NCBI RefSeq assembly: GCF_003264855.1 | Contig: NZ_NFZS01000001.1 | Span: forward strand, 682,001 to 746,000 | Source: Dyella jiangningensis | Lineage (GTDB): Bacteria > Pseudomonadota > Gammaproteobacteria > Xanthomonadales > Rhodanobacteraceae | DNA length: 64,000 nt | Direction of reading: 5' to 3' | Shown: one piece after another, positions 1 to 8,843 of the stretch | How the letters are laid out: the number at the start of each line of letters is the position of its first letter | How positions within the stretch are numbered: position 1 is the first letter of the stretch | Position numbers and translations under genes: made by a program | Notes under the pieces: model-generated | Seen by the model: the letters and a program-made list of their open reading frames with translations, nothing else | Database searches by the model: none | What the model was told of the DNA's origin: nothing

Positions 1-381
1 ACGCCGCTACGGATGCGCAAGCCGATCTATCCTGCAGGCGCGCTGGAGAAGGGTATCGAAGGCAAGGTCGTCATCGAGTTCAGTCTCGCGAGTGACGGCT
101 CCGTGCAGGACATGCGAGTGGTCAACGCCGATCCTGCGGGCGTCTTCGAGCAGGCGGCGCTGGTGGCCATGCGCGGATGGGTGTATTCGGTGCCGCCCGG
201 CCATCTGCTCTCCGAACGCTATCGCCAAGTGATGGCCTTCAGCCTGGATGGTGGTGCAAGTAGCGCCAACAGCCGGGAAATCCAGGCGCGCGTCGGTTGC
301 CAGGTGGTCACCGGTACGCACATCTGCCGTTGGCCGGAAGAAACCGGACGCCAGGGGGCGATCGAAGGTTCGTCTAACTGA
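1..381 (+). CDS. Energy transducer TonB-like C-terminal domain (5' partial)
   Basis: Open from the first base of the window, so the N-terminus lies outside. The visible part reads as a TonB C-terminal fold: YPAGALEKGIEGKVVIEF, then DGSVQDMRVVNADP, then FEQAALVAMRGWVY, matching the family pattern of G-x-V-x-V-x-F, a DG turn, and a final FE..A....W.Y. Such domains link an inner-membrane energising complex to outer-membrane receptors, or occur in TonB-like periplasmic proteins. About 50 residues follow the domain, including two Cys that could form a disulphide. The membrane anchor and proline-rich linker cannot be seen, so whether this is a true TonB is open. Confidence 0.7.
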   Translation, partial: TPLRMRKPIYPAGALEKGIEGKVVIEFSLASDGSVQDMRVVNADPAGVFEQAALVAMRGWVYSVPPGHLLSERYRQVMAFSLDGGASSANSREIQARVGCQVVTGTHICRWPEETGRQGAIEGSSN

Positions 382-500
382 GCGAGCAGCAGTGCGTGAG
401 CGTCGCGTGACGACGCATTGCATAACTGCCGTCTGAAGGTTAACGAGTGGGTGAGGACCGATTAACCGCACCGTAACTCTGCGACCCCTATAAAGTCCCC

Positions 501-614
501 ACTGCAATTTGCTCGGCACTTCAACCGAAAGGTCTGGTGACAGCAGATTACGGTATCGGGGCAGTAGCTTGAGCCCAGGCGAGCGACGTCATGTCAGCGA
601 GCCTGGGCTTTTTT
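501..614 (+). ncRNA. Candidate small RNA / leader transcript
   Basis: The stretch begins just after a TATAAA box, contains a GNRA-type tetraloop hairpin (ACC-GAAA-GGT) and ends in an intrinsic terminator. There is no open frame with a ribosome site inside. It could be a free small RNA, an attenuated leader of the downstream two-component operon, or only the 3' end of the upstream transcript. No -35 box is clear. It is an inference from arrangement, not from a recognised family. Confidence 0.25.
572..614 (+). terminator. Intrinsic terminator
   Basis: A 9-bp perfect stem, AGCCCAGGC pairing with GCCTGGGCT, is followed at once by TTTTT. The 20-nt loop contains a smaller GAC/GTC pairing. It terminates whatever is transcribed from upstream. 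Confidence 0.8.
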
Positions 615-731
615 CTTGCCGGTCGACAGGTTTATTCAGCTTGGCGCACGTCGGAAGCCCCTCTCCCGTCATCCAAGTTGTTAAGCTTGGGCCCTCGGCC
701 GGCCCCTATGCCGGCTGCGTATGGAGGACGC

Positions 732-1401
<670 letters not shown>

Positions 1402-1418
<17 letters not shown>

Positions 1419-2685
1419 GCTCAGGTTTCGCCTGGTTGTCTCGTTCGCGCTGTTCGGCTTTGGCCTCAGCGCGTTGTTTGCGTTTGCGGCACTCAACATT
1501 CGTAGCCGCGTCGAAGATCAGCTGGTCAATTCCAGTCTGCTGGATGACGCCCGATGGGCCAACCAGCAGGCTCAGCAACATCCCGGCGCACCGCAGGGCT
1601 CACGCCTGCTGACCGGCAGCATGTACAGCGATCGCACCCTCTACCGCGCTCCACTGGCGTGGCAGAACCTGGATACGGGGGTGCACGACATCTACGAAAA
1701 CGAACCCGATGGTCAGCGCCACCATTACAAGCTGGCCGTCTATCGCGAGAACGGTATCATCAGTTTTCTGCGCTATGACGTGTCGCGCGAGGAGCTCGGG
1801 AAGCAACAATTGTTGTTCAGCGTGATCGGTGCGGTTTTCCTGTTCGGTCTGCTTTCGCTCGTGCTCGGTCTGTGGCTTTCGCGCAAGGTGCTCAAGCCCG
1901 TCAGCGAGCTCGCGCGTCGCCTGCGCGACTTCCGCAAGACCGGCAAGGCCGAACCGCTCGCGCCGCATTTCGCCGACGACGAAGTCGGTGAGCTTGCATT
2001 GGCGCTCGATGAGTACTCGCACCGCCTCACCGCCATGGTCGAGCGCGATCGCGAATTCAACTCCGACGTAAGCCACGAACTGCGTACGCCGCTGGCAGTG
2101 ATCGCCAGCACCACCGAACTGTTGCAGGGATCGCCCGACCTCACCGACAAGCTGCGCGAGCGCCTCAAGCGCATCGAGCGCTCGTCACGCCAGGCGACCG
2201 AGCTCATTGAAGCCCTGCTGCTGCTGTCGCGTGCGGAGCGCCGCGGCCCTACGCGCGGCGAGACCACCGAGGTGGCGAAGGTGGCATCCGACGTGATCGA
2301 GAGCCAGCGTCCGCAGATGCGCGACAAGCCGATCAGCATCGAGCTGGTGACGAGGCAGCCGTTGAGCGTCAACGCGCCGGCGTCGGTATTGTCGGTGGCC
2401 TTGACCAACCTGATCGGCAACGCGATCAAGTACACGCTGGAAGGCACGGTGACGGTGGAAATAACGGGCGATCGCATCGAGATCATCGATACGGGCCCTG
2501 GTATCAAACCGGAAGACGCCGAGCGCCTGTTCCAGCGTGGCGTGCGCGGCGAAGGTGCCGGCGGCAGCGGTGCAGGCCTGGGCCTGGCCATCGTGCGTCG
2601 CCTGTGCGACCTCTACGGTTGGGAAGTGTCGATGCGTCCGCGCACCGGCGCCAATGGTGCGATCGCCAGCATCGTCTTCGCCTGA
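1402..2685 (+). CDS. Two-component sensor histidine kinase
   Basis: A 427-residue membrane kinase, partner of the overlapping response regulator. Membrane segments lie near residues 9-31 and 135-159 and enclose a periplasmic sensor region of about 100 residues. A HAMP-like linker follows, then the dimerisation domain with phospho-acceptor His225 in SDVSHELRTPL. The ATPase domain shows the N box (LTNLIGNAIKYT, about 335-345), the G1 box DTGPGI (363-368) and the G2 box GAGLGLAIV (about 390-398). All catalytic motifs are intact. The ligand cannot be told from sequence; the sensor domain is short and not a recognised PAS or Cache fold. Confidence 0.92.
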
Positions 2686-2702
2686 TCGGTTCTCAGGTCT
2701 CC

Positions 2703-2752
2703 TGTAGGAGCGCACCCAGTGCGCGATCGGCGCCGAGCAGGCCGATCGCGCA
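2703..2752. repeat. REP-like palindrome (copy 1, single)
   Basis: It starts with the family signature TGTAGGAGCGCACCCAGTGC seen six more times in this window. Here the second half is not the usual inverted copy; the TGCGCGATCGGC arm instead folds back on GCCGATCGCGCA. It lies between the convergent kinase and ilvE genes and may act as a bidirectional terminator. Confidence 0.7.
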
Positions 2753-2768
2753 TGCAGGGTCTTGCTGC

Positions 2769-3686
2769 TTACAGCGGTTCCAGCCAGCCCCACTGGTCGT
2801 TGGTCTTGCCGTTGAACAGGCCAAAGAACAGTTCCTGCAGTCGTCGCGTGACGCGGCCAGCCTTGCCGTTGCCGATCTTCTTGCCATCGACCGAGCGGAT
2901 GGGCGTGATCTCGGCCGCCGTGCCGCACATCAGCAACTCATCGCACAGGTACAGGTATTCGCGCGGGATATCGCGCTCGATCACTTCGATGCCGTCTTCG
3001 CGCGCCAGCGTCTTGAGCGTATCGCGCGTGATGCCGGTGAGGATCGAGGCGCTGGCGGGCGTGGTGTGCAGCACACCGTCGAACACCAGGAACAGGTTCT
3101 CGCCCGCGCCTTCACTGAGCAGGCCGGTGGATGCCATGGCGATGCCCTCGCCGAAACCCAGACGACGCGCCTCGCGCGCGATCAACTGGCCGGAGAGGTA
3201 ATTGCCGCCGGCCTTCGCGCCTGCGGGAATGGTGTTTGGCGCGAAGCGCTGCCAGCTCGACACGCAGGCGTCGATGCCGTTTTCCAGCGCCTCGGGACCG
3301 AGGTAAGGGCCCATCGGCCATGCCGCGACAGCCACGTCGATCGGCGTTTCCGCCGAGAGGCCAAAGCCGCCCAGGCCGCGATACGCCACCGGACGCAGGT
3401 AAGCGGCACTGAGGCCGTTCTTGCGCACCACTTCGCGGCAGGCGGCGGCGAGTTCGTCCTGCGTGTAGGGCAGGGTCATGTCGTAGATCTTGGCCGACTG
3501 GTACAGGCGCTTGAGATGGTCGGTCAGGCGGAAGATCGCCGCGCCATCGGGTGTCGCGTAGCTGCGGATGCCTTCGAACACGGACGAGCCGTAGTGCAAC
3601 GCATGGGCCATGACATGCGTGGTGGCCTCCTGCCAGGGCTTGATCACGCCGTTCTGCCAGATCCATTCGGGGTACTGCTGCGCCAT
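2769..3686 (-). CDS. ilvE: Branched-chain amino acid aminotransferase
   Basis: This 305-residue class IV PLP-dependent aminotransferase interconverts Leu, Ile and Val with their 2-oxo acids in the cytoplasm. The PLP lysine is Lys158 in AGAKAGGNYL, and the flanking blocks PMGPYLGPEALENGIDA, GLLSEGAGENLF, GITRDTLKTLA and CGTAAEITPIRSVDG follow E. coli IlvE closely, including the WGWLEPL ending. Length is normal for the family. It is transcribed alone, convergent with the kinase. Its 2-oxo acids are also substrates of the 2-oxoacid dehydrogenase near 37-40.6 kb if that complex is of the branched-chain type. Confidence 0.95.
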   Translation of the reverse strand: MAQQYPEWIWQNGVIKPWQEATTHVMAHALHYGSSVFEGIRSYATPDGAAIFRLTDHLKRLYQSAKIYDMTLPYTQDELAAACREVVRKNGLSAAYLRPVAYRGLGGFGLSAETPIDVAVAAWPMGPYLGPEALENGIDACVSSWQRFAPNTIPAGAKAGGNYLSGQLIAREARRLGFGEGIAMASTGLLSEGAGENLFLVFDGVLHTTPASASILTGITRDTLKTLAREDGIEVIERDIPREYLYLCDELLMCGTAAEITPIRSVDGKKIGNGKAGRVTRRLQELFFGLFNGKTNDQWGWLEPL

Positions 3687-3744
3687 GTCGATGCTCCGGG
3701 GAAAAATCGCACCATGATAACCCCGGCAGCGTTGTGATCACCTT

Positions 3745-4323
3745 TCAGCCGCGTCCCCGCAGCCACAGGCACCCCGAACGCCGCACGACATCGAAGCGCG
3801 TTTCATGGGCTTGGCCGCTGCCGTCGCCGGCGGCCGTCCGCACCACCAGCTGGCGCTCTTCACCGGCCGACGTCGGAGGCACTGCCGCCGATGATGCGGT
3901 CGTGGCGGGGCTTTCGTCGTCACCGGTGGAATCGTCCCCAATGCCCAGCAGTGGCCGTTGCATCAGGCCGCCCAGCGAACGTATGTCCGCCACGACGCTC
4001 TCACGCCCATAACCGCCCCATAGCATCAGGCCGGCGAGTCGATTCGGATCGCGAGCGGAGAAAGCATCAAGCACGCTCTGGCGCAGTTCCGACACCGTGG
4101 CGGCGCAGAGCACGGGTGGTGGCGTGGCAGCTGTGGTGGGAGCGGTAAGCGTGGCAGGAGGCTCGTCCCGCGGCGGCGTGACCGGTGTGGCCTGTAGCGC
4201 CGCGCACGGTTGATCCGTGAACAGCGGCGTGCCCTCGGGGCCTACGCAGCGGTGGATACCGTCCTGCGCCCGGGCGCCCAGCGACAGACAGACAAGCAAC
4301 AGCAAGAGGCCATAACGAAGCAT
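3745..4323 (-). CDS. Secreted protein with DUF4124-like N-terminus
   Basis: A 192-residue protein of unknown function. Residues 1-19 form a signal peptide ending ARAQ. The next stretch, DGIHRCVGPEGTPLFTDQPC, has the two-cysteine look of DUF4124 domains, followed by a Pro/Thr/Ala-rich linker and a region with FSARDPNRLAGLMLWGGYG. Two more Cys lie further on, so disulphides in the periplasm are likely. It lies between ilvE and metF on the same strand but nothing ties it to either pathway. Confidence 0.6.
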   Translation of the reverse strand: MLRYGLLLLLVCLSLGARAQDGIHRCVGPEGTPLFTDQPCAALQATPVTPPRDEPPATLTAPTTAATPPPVLCAATVSELRQSVLDAFSARDPNRLAGLMLWGGYGRESVVADIRSLGGLMQRPLLGIGDDSTGDDESPATTASSAAVPPTSAGEERQLVVRTAAGDGSGQAHETRFDVVRRSGCLWLRGRG

Positions 4324-4351
4324 CCGCCGAGCTTACGCCCGGCGGCATCAC

Positions 4352-5179
4352 TCAACTGTGCAGTCGGTTCAGTACTGCTTGCGTGGCCCGGGCCCGATTC
4401 AACGTGTAGAAGTGCAGTCCCGGTGCACCGCCGTCCAGCAGGCGGCGGCACATCTCGGCCACCACGTCGGCGCCGAGCTCGCGGACCGATGCGGCATCGT
4501 CACCATGGGCCTGCATGCGCTTGACGATCCAGCGAGGAATCTCCGCGCCACACTGATCGGAGAAGCGCTTGAGCTGCGAGAAGTTGGAAATCGGCATGAT
4601 GCCCGGGACGATCGGCACCTCGACACCAAGCCGGCGTACGTCGTCAACGAAGCGGAAATAGGCATCCGCGTTGAAGAAGTACTGCGTGATCGCGCCATTC
4701 GCGCCGGCATCCACCTTGGCCTTGAAGTGCCGAAGATCGGCCAGGGCGTCGTCGGCCTGTGGATGGGTTTCCGGATAGGCCGCTACTTCGATGTGGAAGT
4801 GATCGCCTGTGTATTCGCGGATGAAACGCACCAGTTCCGAGGCATAGCGGAAATCGCCCGGGCTGGCCATGCCCGAAGGCAGATCGCCGCGCAGCGCCAC
4901 GAGGCGGCGGTAGCCGGCGGCCCGGTACGCATCCAGCAGTTCGGCCAGTTCGGCCCGCGTGCCGCCCACGCAGGACAGGTGCGGCGCCACGTTCAGACCG
5001 TGATTGCCATGCAGCCTCGCCACGGTTTCGCCGGTATAGCTCAGCGTCGAGCCGCCGGCGCCGAAGGTGACCGAGACGTACTCGGGCGAAAGCGACTTGA
5101 GCAGGGTGGCGGCCTGGTCCAGCTGGGCGCGCTGCTCGTCGGTTTTGGGCGGAAAGAACTCAAAGCTGATGGAGGGCAT
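4352..5179 (-). CDS. metF: 5,10-methylenetetrahydrofolate reductase
   Basis: MetF reduces 5,10-methylene-THF to 5-methyl-THF, the methyl donor for methionine synthesis. The protein starts MPSISFEFFPPKTDEQ, the hallmark N-terminus with its SFEFFPPK motif; VSVTFGAGGST, HLSCVG and LVALRGD follow in order as in FAD-dependent MetF. The frame stays open 24 codons further upstream, but that part overlaps the palindromic promoter element and is unlike the family, so I chose the ATG at 5179 (275 residues). The gene is divergent from the cbb3 operon. The operator-like element at 5207-5239 is shared with metK. Confidence 0.93.
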   Translation of the reverse strand: MPSISFEFFPPKTDEQRAQLDQAATLLKSLSPEYVSVTFGAGGSTLSYTGETVARLHGNHGLNVAPHLSCVGGTRAELAELLDAYRAAGYRRLVALRGDLPSGMASPGDFRYASELVRFIREYTGDHFHIEVAAYPETHPQADDALADLRHFKAKVDAGANGAITQYFFNADAYFRFVDDVRRLGVEVPIVPGIMPISNFSQLKRFSDQCGAEIPRWIVKRMQAHGDDAASVRELGADVVAEMCRRLLDGGAPGLHFYTLNRARATQAVLNRLHS

Positions 5180-5206
5180 CGCGAGGGTCCTGGCGGGGTC
5201 GTTCCA

Positions 5207-5239
5207 AGTATATATCTCTTTTTCGCGATGAAGAGATAT
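5207..5239 (-). promoter_or_regulatory. metF promoter and palindromic operator shared with metK
   Basis: On the minus strand a 9-bp perfect inverted repeat, ATATCTCTT-N10-AAGAGATAT (5212-5239), runs into a -10-like TATACT (5207-5212). The element upstream of metK aligns with it over about 28 positions. This suggests one regulator of the SAM cycle binding in the promoter spacer. SahR-type ArsR-family regulators are a possible class, but identity cannot be read from the DNA. Confidence 0.55.
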
Positions 5240-5295
5240 GACGTCCCTCAAATTTGACCTGCGACAAACCGCGACAGCCTTTCCCTGGGCTCCAG

Positions 5296-5309
5296 TTGAT
5301 CTAGATCAA
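5296..5309 (+). promoter_or_regulatory. FNR/Anr box upstream of ccoN
   Basis: TTGATCTAGATCAA is a perfect match to the FNR/Anr consensus TTGAT-N4-ATCAA. Its centre is about 69 bases before the ccoN start, fitting class II activation. This is the expected oxygen control of a cbb3 oxidase. An FNR-type regulator gene lies at 51.1 kb. Confidence 0.9.
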
Positions 5310-5371
5310 CTGTGAGGTGAGGCCCGGCCCACAGACTTCCCGCCGTTCAGTTAAGCCTAGGAGTGGGCCTC

Positions 5372-6817
5372 ATGGTGGGCGTCGAGGGGAGTTACAACGA
5401 TAAGGTCGTCCGGCAATTCGCCGTGATGACCGTGGTATGGGGCGTGGTCGGGATGCTGGTCGGCGTCATCATCGCCGCCCAGCTGTACTGGCCAGGCCTT
5501 GATTTTGATCTGCCGTGGCTCAGCTACGGACGTCTGCGCCCGCTGCACACCAATGCGGTGATCTTTGCTTTCGGCGGATCGGCGCTGTTCGCCACCAGCC
5601 TCTACACGGTGCAGCGCACCTGCCATGTCCGCTTGATCTCGGACAAGCTGGCTTCGTTCGTGTTCTGGGGATGGCAACTGGTGATCGTGGCGGCGGCGGT
5701 GACCCTGCCGCTGGGCCTCACCCAGGGCAAGGAGTACGCCGAGCTGGAATGGCCGATCGACCTGCTCATCACCGTCGTGTGGGTGGCCTACGGCGTGCTG
5801 TTCTTCGGCACCATCGCCCAGCGCAAGGTGAAGCACATCTACGTCGCCAACTGGTTCTACGGCGCGTACATCATCACCATCGCCCTGTTGCACATCGTCA
5901 ACAACCTCGCCATTCCGGCCGGCTGGTTCAAGTCGTACTCGGTGTACTCGGGTGCGGTGGATGCGATGGTGCAGTGGTGGTACGGCCACAACGCGGTCGG
6001 TTTCTTCCTGACCACCGCATTCCTCGGCATGATGTATTACTTCGTGCCCAAGCAGGCCGGCCGTCCCATCTATTCCTACCGTCTGTCGATCGTGCACTTC
6101 TGGGCGCTGATCGCGGTGTACATGTGGGCCGGTCCGCACCACCTGCAGTACACGGCGCTGCCGGACTGGGCGCAGTCGCTCGGCATGGTGTTCTCGCTGG
6201 TGCTGCTGGCGCCGTCGTGGGGCGGCGCGATCAACGGCATCCTCACGCTCTCGGGCGTGTGGCACAAGCTGCGTACCGACCCGATCCTGAAGTTCCTCAT
6301 CGTCTCGCTCTCGTTCTACATGATGAGCACGTTCGAGGGACCGATGATGTCGATCAAGACGGTCAATTCGCTCAGTCATTACACCGACTGGACCATCGGC
6401 CACGTGCATTCGGGCGCCATCGGCTGGGTCGCGATGATCTCGATCGGCTCCATCTACGCGATGCTGCCGCGCCTGCTCAACCTGCCGAAGATGTACTCGA
6501 CCAAGCTGATCGACCTGCATTTCTGGCTGCACACGATCGGCCTCGTCGTCTACATCGCCTCGATGTGGATCGCCGGCGTCACACAGGGACTCATGTGGCG
6601 CGCCACCGATCCCGAGAACGGCACCTTGGTCTACTCGTTCGTCGAAGCGCTCAACGCCACCAAGCCGTACTTCCTGTTCCGCCTCGGCGGCGGACTGATC
6701 GTGCTGAGCGGCATGTTGGTGATGGGTTGGAACGTGCTGCGGACCTTCCGGCTGTCCGCTGCGAGCACGGCGCCGCAGCCGGTGCTGCCGCCTGACGCTG
6801 CCGATGCGCGTGCCTGA
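5372..6817 (+). CDS. ccoN: cbb3-type cytochrome c oxidase subunit I
   Basis: The 481-residue catalytic haem-copper subunit of the high-affinity cbb3 terminal oxidase, reducing O2 and pumping protons. It has about 12 membrane helices. Candidate metal ligands are visible: His59 (RPLHTNAV), His206 (YGHNAVGF), His256/257 (GPHHLQYT) and His344/346 ([11 protein letters not shown]). The ATG at 5372 was chosen because AGGAG lies 8 bases before it; a GTG three codons upstream overlaps that site. It is the first gene of ccoNOQP and the assembly genes, all nearly overlapping. Confidence 0.96.
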   Translation: MVGVEGSYNDKVVRQFAVMTVVWGVVGMLVGVIIAAQLYWPGLDFDLPWLSYGRLRPLHTNAVIFAFGGSALFATSLYTVQRTCHVRLISDKLASFVFWGWQLVIVAAAVTLPLGLTQGKEYAELEWPIDLLITVVWVAYGVLFFGTIAQRKVKHIYVANWFYGAYIITIALLHIVNNLAIPAGWFKSYSVYSGAVDAMVQWWYGHNAVGFFLTTAFLGMMYYFVPKQAGRPIYSYRLSIVHFWALIAVYMWAGPHHLQYTALPDWAQSLGMVFSLVLLAPSWGGAINGILTLSGVWHKLRTDPILKFLIVSLSFYMMSTFEGPMMSIKTVNSLSHYTDWTIGHVHSGAIGWVAMISIGSIYAMLPRLLNLPKMYSTKLIDLHFWLHTIGLVVYIASMWIAGVTQGLMWRATDPENGTLVYSFVEALNATKPYFLFRLGGGLIVLSGMLVMGWNVLRTFRLSAASTAPQPVLPPDAADARA

Positions 6818-6827
6818 GGGAACAGAC

Positions 6828-7469
6828 ATGAGCCATATGCACGCAAAGATCGAAAAGAACATCGGCCTGATGGCCATCCTGGTGGCCGTGGCGGTGTCGT
6901 TCGGCGGTCTCGCCGAAATCGTCCCGCTGATGTTCCAGGCCGAAACCATCAAGCCGCTGCCGGGCATCAAGCCGTATCCCGCGCTGGAGCTGGCCGGGCG
7001 CGACGTCTACATCCGCGAGGGTTGCTACAACTGCCACTCGCAGATGGTACGTACGCTGCGCTTCGAGACCGAGCGTTACGGTCACTACTCGCTCGCGGGC
7101 GAATCGGTGTACGACCATCCATTCCAGTGGGGCAGCAAGCGCACGGGTCCGGACTTGGCACGCGTGGGTTTGCGTGGCTATTCCGACGACTGGCATCGCG
7201 CGCATCTCAACAATCCGCGCGATGTGGTGCCCGAGTCGAACATGCCAGCCTATCCGTGGCTGGCCAAGGCGAAGCTCGATGGCGCGGAAGTCGCCCAGCA
7301 CATGCGCGCGTTGAAGCGCATCGGTGATCCATACAGCGATGCAGAGATCGCCGCCGCACCGACCGCTGTCGAAGGCAAGACCGAACTGGACGCCGTCGTG
7401 GCCTACCTGCAAAGCCTCGGTACGCATGTATCGCAGGCAGACATGCAGGTCGCAGAAGGAGCCGAGTGA
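6828..7469 (+). CDS. ccoO: cbb3-type cytochrome c oxidase subunit II (monohaem cytochrome c)
   Basis: A 213-residue membrane-anchored c-type cytochrome passing electrons to CcoN. An N-terminal helix (about 15-36) anchors it. The haem motif CYNCH is at residues 66-70 and the axial methionine is probably that of NMPAYPW. The ATG at 6828 follows GAGGGAACAGAC; an in-frame ATG eight codons earlier overlaps the ccoN stop and is less likely. It overlaps ccoQ by one base. Confidence 0.95.
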   Translation: MSHMHAKIEKNIGLMAILVAVAVSFGGLAEIVPLMFQAETIKPLPGIKPYPALELAGRDVYIREGCYNCHSQMVRTLRFETERYGHYSLAGESVYDHPFQWGSKRTGPDLARVGLRGYSDDWHRAHLNNPRDVVPESNMPAYPWLAKAKLDGAEVAQHMRALKRIGDPYSDAEIAAAPTAVEGKTELDAVVAYLQSLGTHVSQADMQVAEGAE

Positions 7470-7609
7470 TGATTCCCGGTCTGATCACAGCCTTCCTGCT
7501 GGTGCTGTTTATCGTGGGCTGCATCCTGCTCTGGAGGCCGGGTGTGAAGCCCGTGCTGGATGCCGCTGCCCGTATGCCTCTGGATGACGACAAGGAGGAG
7601 AGGGCATGA
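7469..7609 (+). CDS. ccoQ: cbb3-type cytochrome oxidase subunit CcoQ
   Basis: A 46-residue single-span membrane protein: [19 protein letters not shown] is the helix, followed by LLWRPGVKP and an acidic tail. Size, position between ccoO and ccoP and the W-R/K-P step after the helix are those of CcoQ/FixQ, which stabilises the oxidase. Its ATG overlaps the ccoO stop, and its stop overlaps the ccoP start (ATGA), so the three are translationally coupled. Confidence 0.85.
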   Translation: MIPGLITAFLLVLFIVGCILLWRPGVKPVLDAAARMPLDDDKEERA

Positions 7610-8538
7610 CTTCCGCATGGACGTGGTACGTGGTGGCCATCACCGTGTTGAACCTGCTGGGCTGCGTCTGGCTGCTCAGGGCCAACATCAAGCGTCGCCC
7701 AACCGACCCCAGACCGGATGAAACCGGACACGTGTGGGATGGCGACCTCACCGAATACAACAAGCCGCTGCCGCGGTGGTGGATCAACCTCTTCTACATC
7801 ACGCTGGTGTTCTCCGTCGGCTACCTCATCTGGTATGGGCTGGGCACGCTGAAGGGGTGGGGTCATTGGAGCTCGCGGTCGGAATGGGCGAAGGAGACGG
7901 CGGCGGAGAACGCGCGCCTCGATGACACGCTGAAGCTCTACGCGGGCAAGCCCGTCGATGAGCTGGCCAAGGATGCCGGCGCCGTGTCGATCGGCCGCGC
8001 GATCTTCATCAATCGTTGCGCCGCCTGCCATGGTTCCAGCGGTCACGGTGCGGCCGGTTATCCGGATCTCACCGACGACATCTGGCACTGGGGCGGAACG
8101 CCTGCGCGCATCCTGGACACCATCCAGAACGGCCGCCACGCCGTGATGCCGGCCTGGGCCGATACGCTCACCGCACAAGGTGGCGCCACGGCGGTGGATG
8201 ACACCATTGCCTACGTCCTCTCGCTGTCGCGTTCGGACCAGCCGAAGGATGCGGCTGCGCGAGGCGAGAAGTTGTTCGCTGGCATTTGCACCGCATGCCA
8301 TGGTCCACAGGGCAAGGGCAACCAGGTCATGGGCGCGCCGGATCTCACGGACAGCTACTGGTTGTACGGCAGCAGCGCGGCGTCGTTGCACAAGACGCTG
8401 GCCGAAGGTCGTCAGGGTGTGATGCCGGCCTGGAAGGATCAGTTGGGCGACACCCGCACGCGACTGGTGGGTGCCTATGTGTGGACGCTGTCGCCGCACA
8501 AGGACCCACCGCCTGCTGGCGCCGTGGTTGCCGAATGA
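7606..8538 (+). CDS. ccoP: cbb3-type cytochrome c oxidase subunit III (dihaem cytochrome c)
   Basis: A 310-residue dihaem cytochrome that accepts electrons for the oxidase. Two N-terminal membrane helices (about 6-25 and 60-80) precede the periplasmic part. Haem motifs are CAACH at 138-142 and CTACH at 228-232; the matching axial methionines are in the two HAVMPAW / QGVMPAW repeats. The region after the first helix has the FixP/CcoP signature DETGHVWDGDLTEYNKPLP. Length is normal. Confidence 0.96.
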   Translation: MTSAWTWYVVAITVLNLLGCVWLLRANIKRRPTDPRPDETGHVWDGDLTEYNKPLPRWWINLFYITLVFSVGYLIWYGLGTLKGWGHWSSRSEWAKETAAENARLDDTLKLYAGKPVDELAKDAGAVSIGRAIFINRCAACHGSSGHGAAGYPDLTDDIWHWGGTPARILDTIQNGRHAVMPAWADTLTAQGGATAVDDTIAYVLSLSRSDQPKDAAARGEKLFAGICTACHGPQGKGNQVMGAPDLTDSYWLYGSSAASLHKTLAEGRQGVMPAWKDQLGDTRTRLVGAYVWTLSPHKDPPPAGAVVAE

Positions 8539-8843
8539 TGATCGCGCGTTCCGCCAAACCTCCGGAACAGGAGCCGACGCCTGCTTCTCAGCGCGTCGGC
8601 GCCATCCTTTGGCCGATCTTCTTCGTCGCCGGGGTCATCACGGCGGCGTTCTTCACCATCGTCGATCCCGAGCGGCTCAGGGAGATCACCTTCCCGTCGC
8701 TGCGCCTCAGTCGCGAACTGGGCTATTCCCTGGGCTTCTTCCTCTTCTGGCTGGCTACCGCCTCGTCCAGCCTGTTCACCTGGATCTTGCTGCGGCCATC
8801 CTGGCAGGTGAAGCGCGGATTCCACCCCGGGAACGCACCATGA
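8535..8843 (+). CDS. Small two-helix membrane protein in the cbb3 operon
   Basis: A 102-residue protein coupled to ccoP (its ATG overlaps the stop) and to ccoG (its TGA overlaps the next ATG). Two hydrophobic segments are visible, roughly residues 24-42 and 63-86. I do not recognise it as a classical cco subunit. Its place between the structural and maturation genes suggests an assembly or stabilising role, which is inference only. Confidence 0.7.
   Translation: MMIARSAKPPEQEPTPASQRVGAILWPIFFVAGVITAAFFTIVDPERLREITFPSLRLSRELGYSLGFFLFWLATASSSLFTWILLRPSWQVKRGFHPGNAP

Larger units (their letters stand above)
382..731. other. Non-coding leader between TonB-like gene and response regulator
   Basis: This 350-base gap has no convincing gene. 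It holds an inverted GGTTAA / TTAACC pair (439-444 and 462-467), a TATAAA hexamer at 489-494 that could be a -10 box, a short ACC-GAAA-GGT hairpin around 523-532, and a strong intrinsic terminator at 572-614. Together these could describe a small RNA or regulated leader of about 115 nt. I do not recognise the RNA family. Confidence 0.4.

Noticed and set aside
501-614. c-di-GMP-I riboswitch
   Set aside because: Only the GAAA tetraloop hairpin agrees; the conserved GCAAAG and receptor parts are missing.
5357-6970. 537-residue open frame on the minus strand
   Set aside because: It is the complement of ccoN/ccoO, with His/Arg/Glu-rich low-complexity sequence and no domain; the plus-strand genes are certain.
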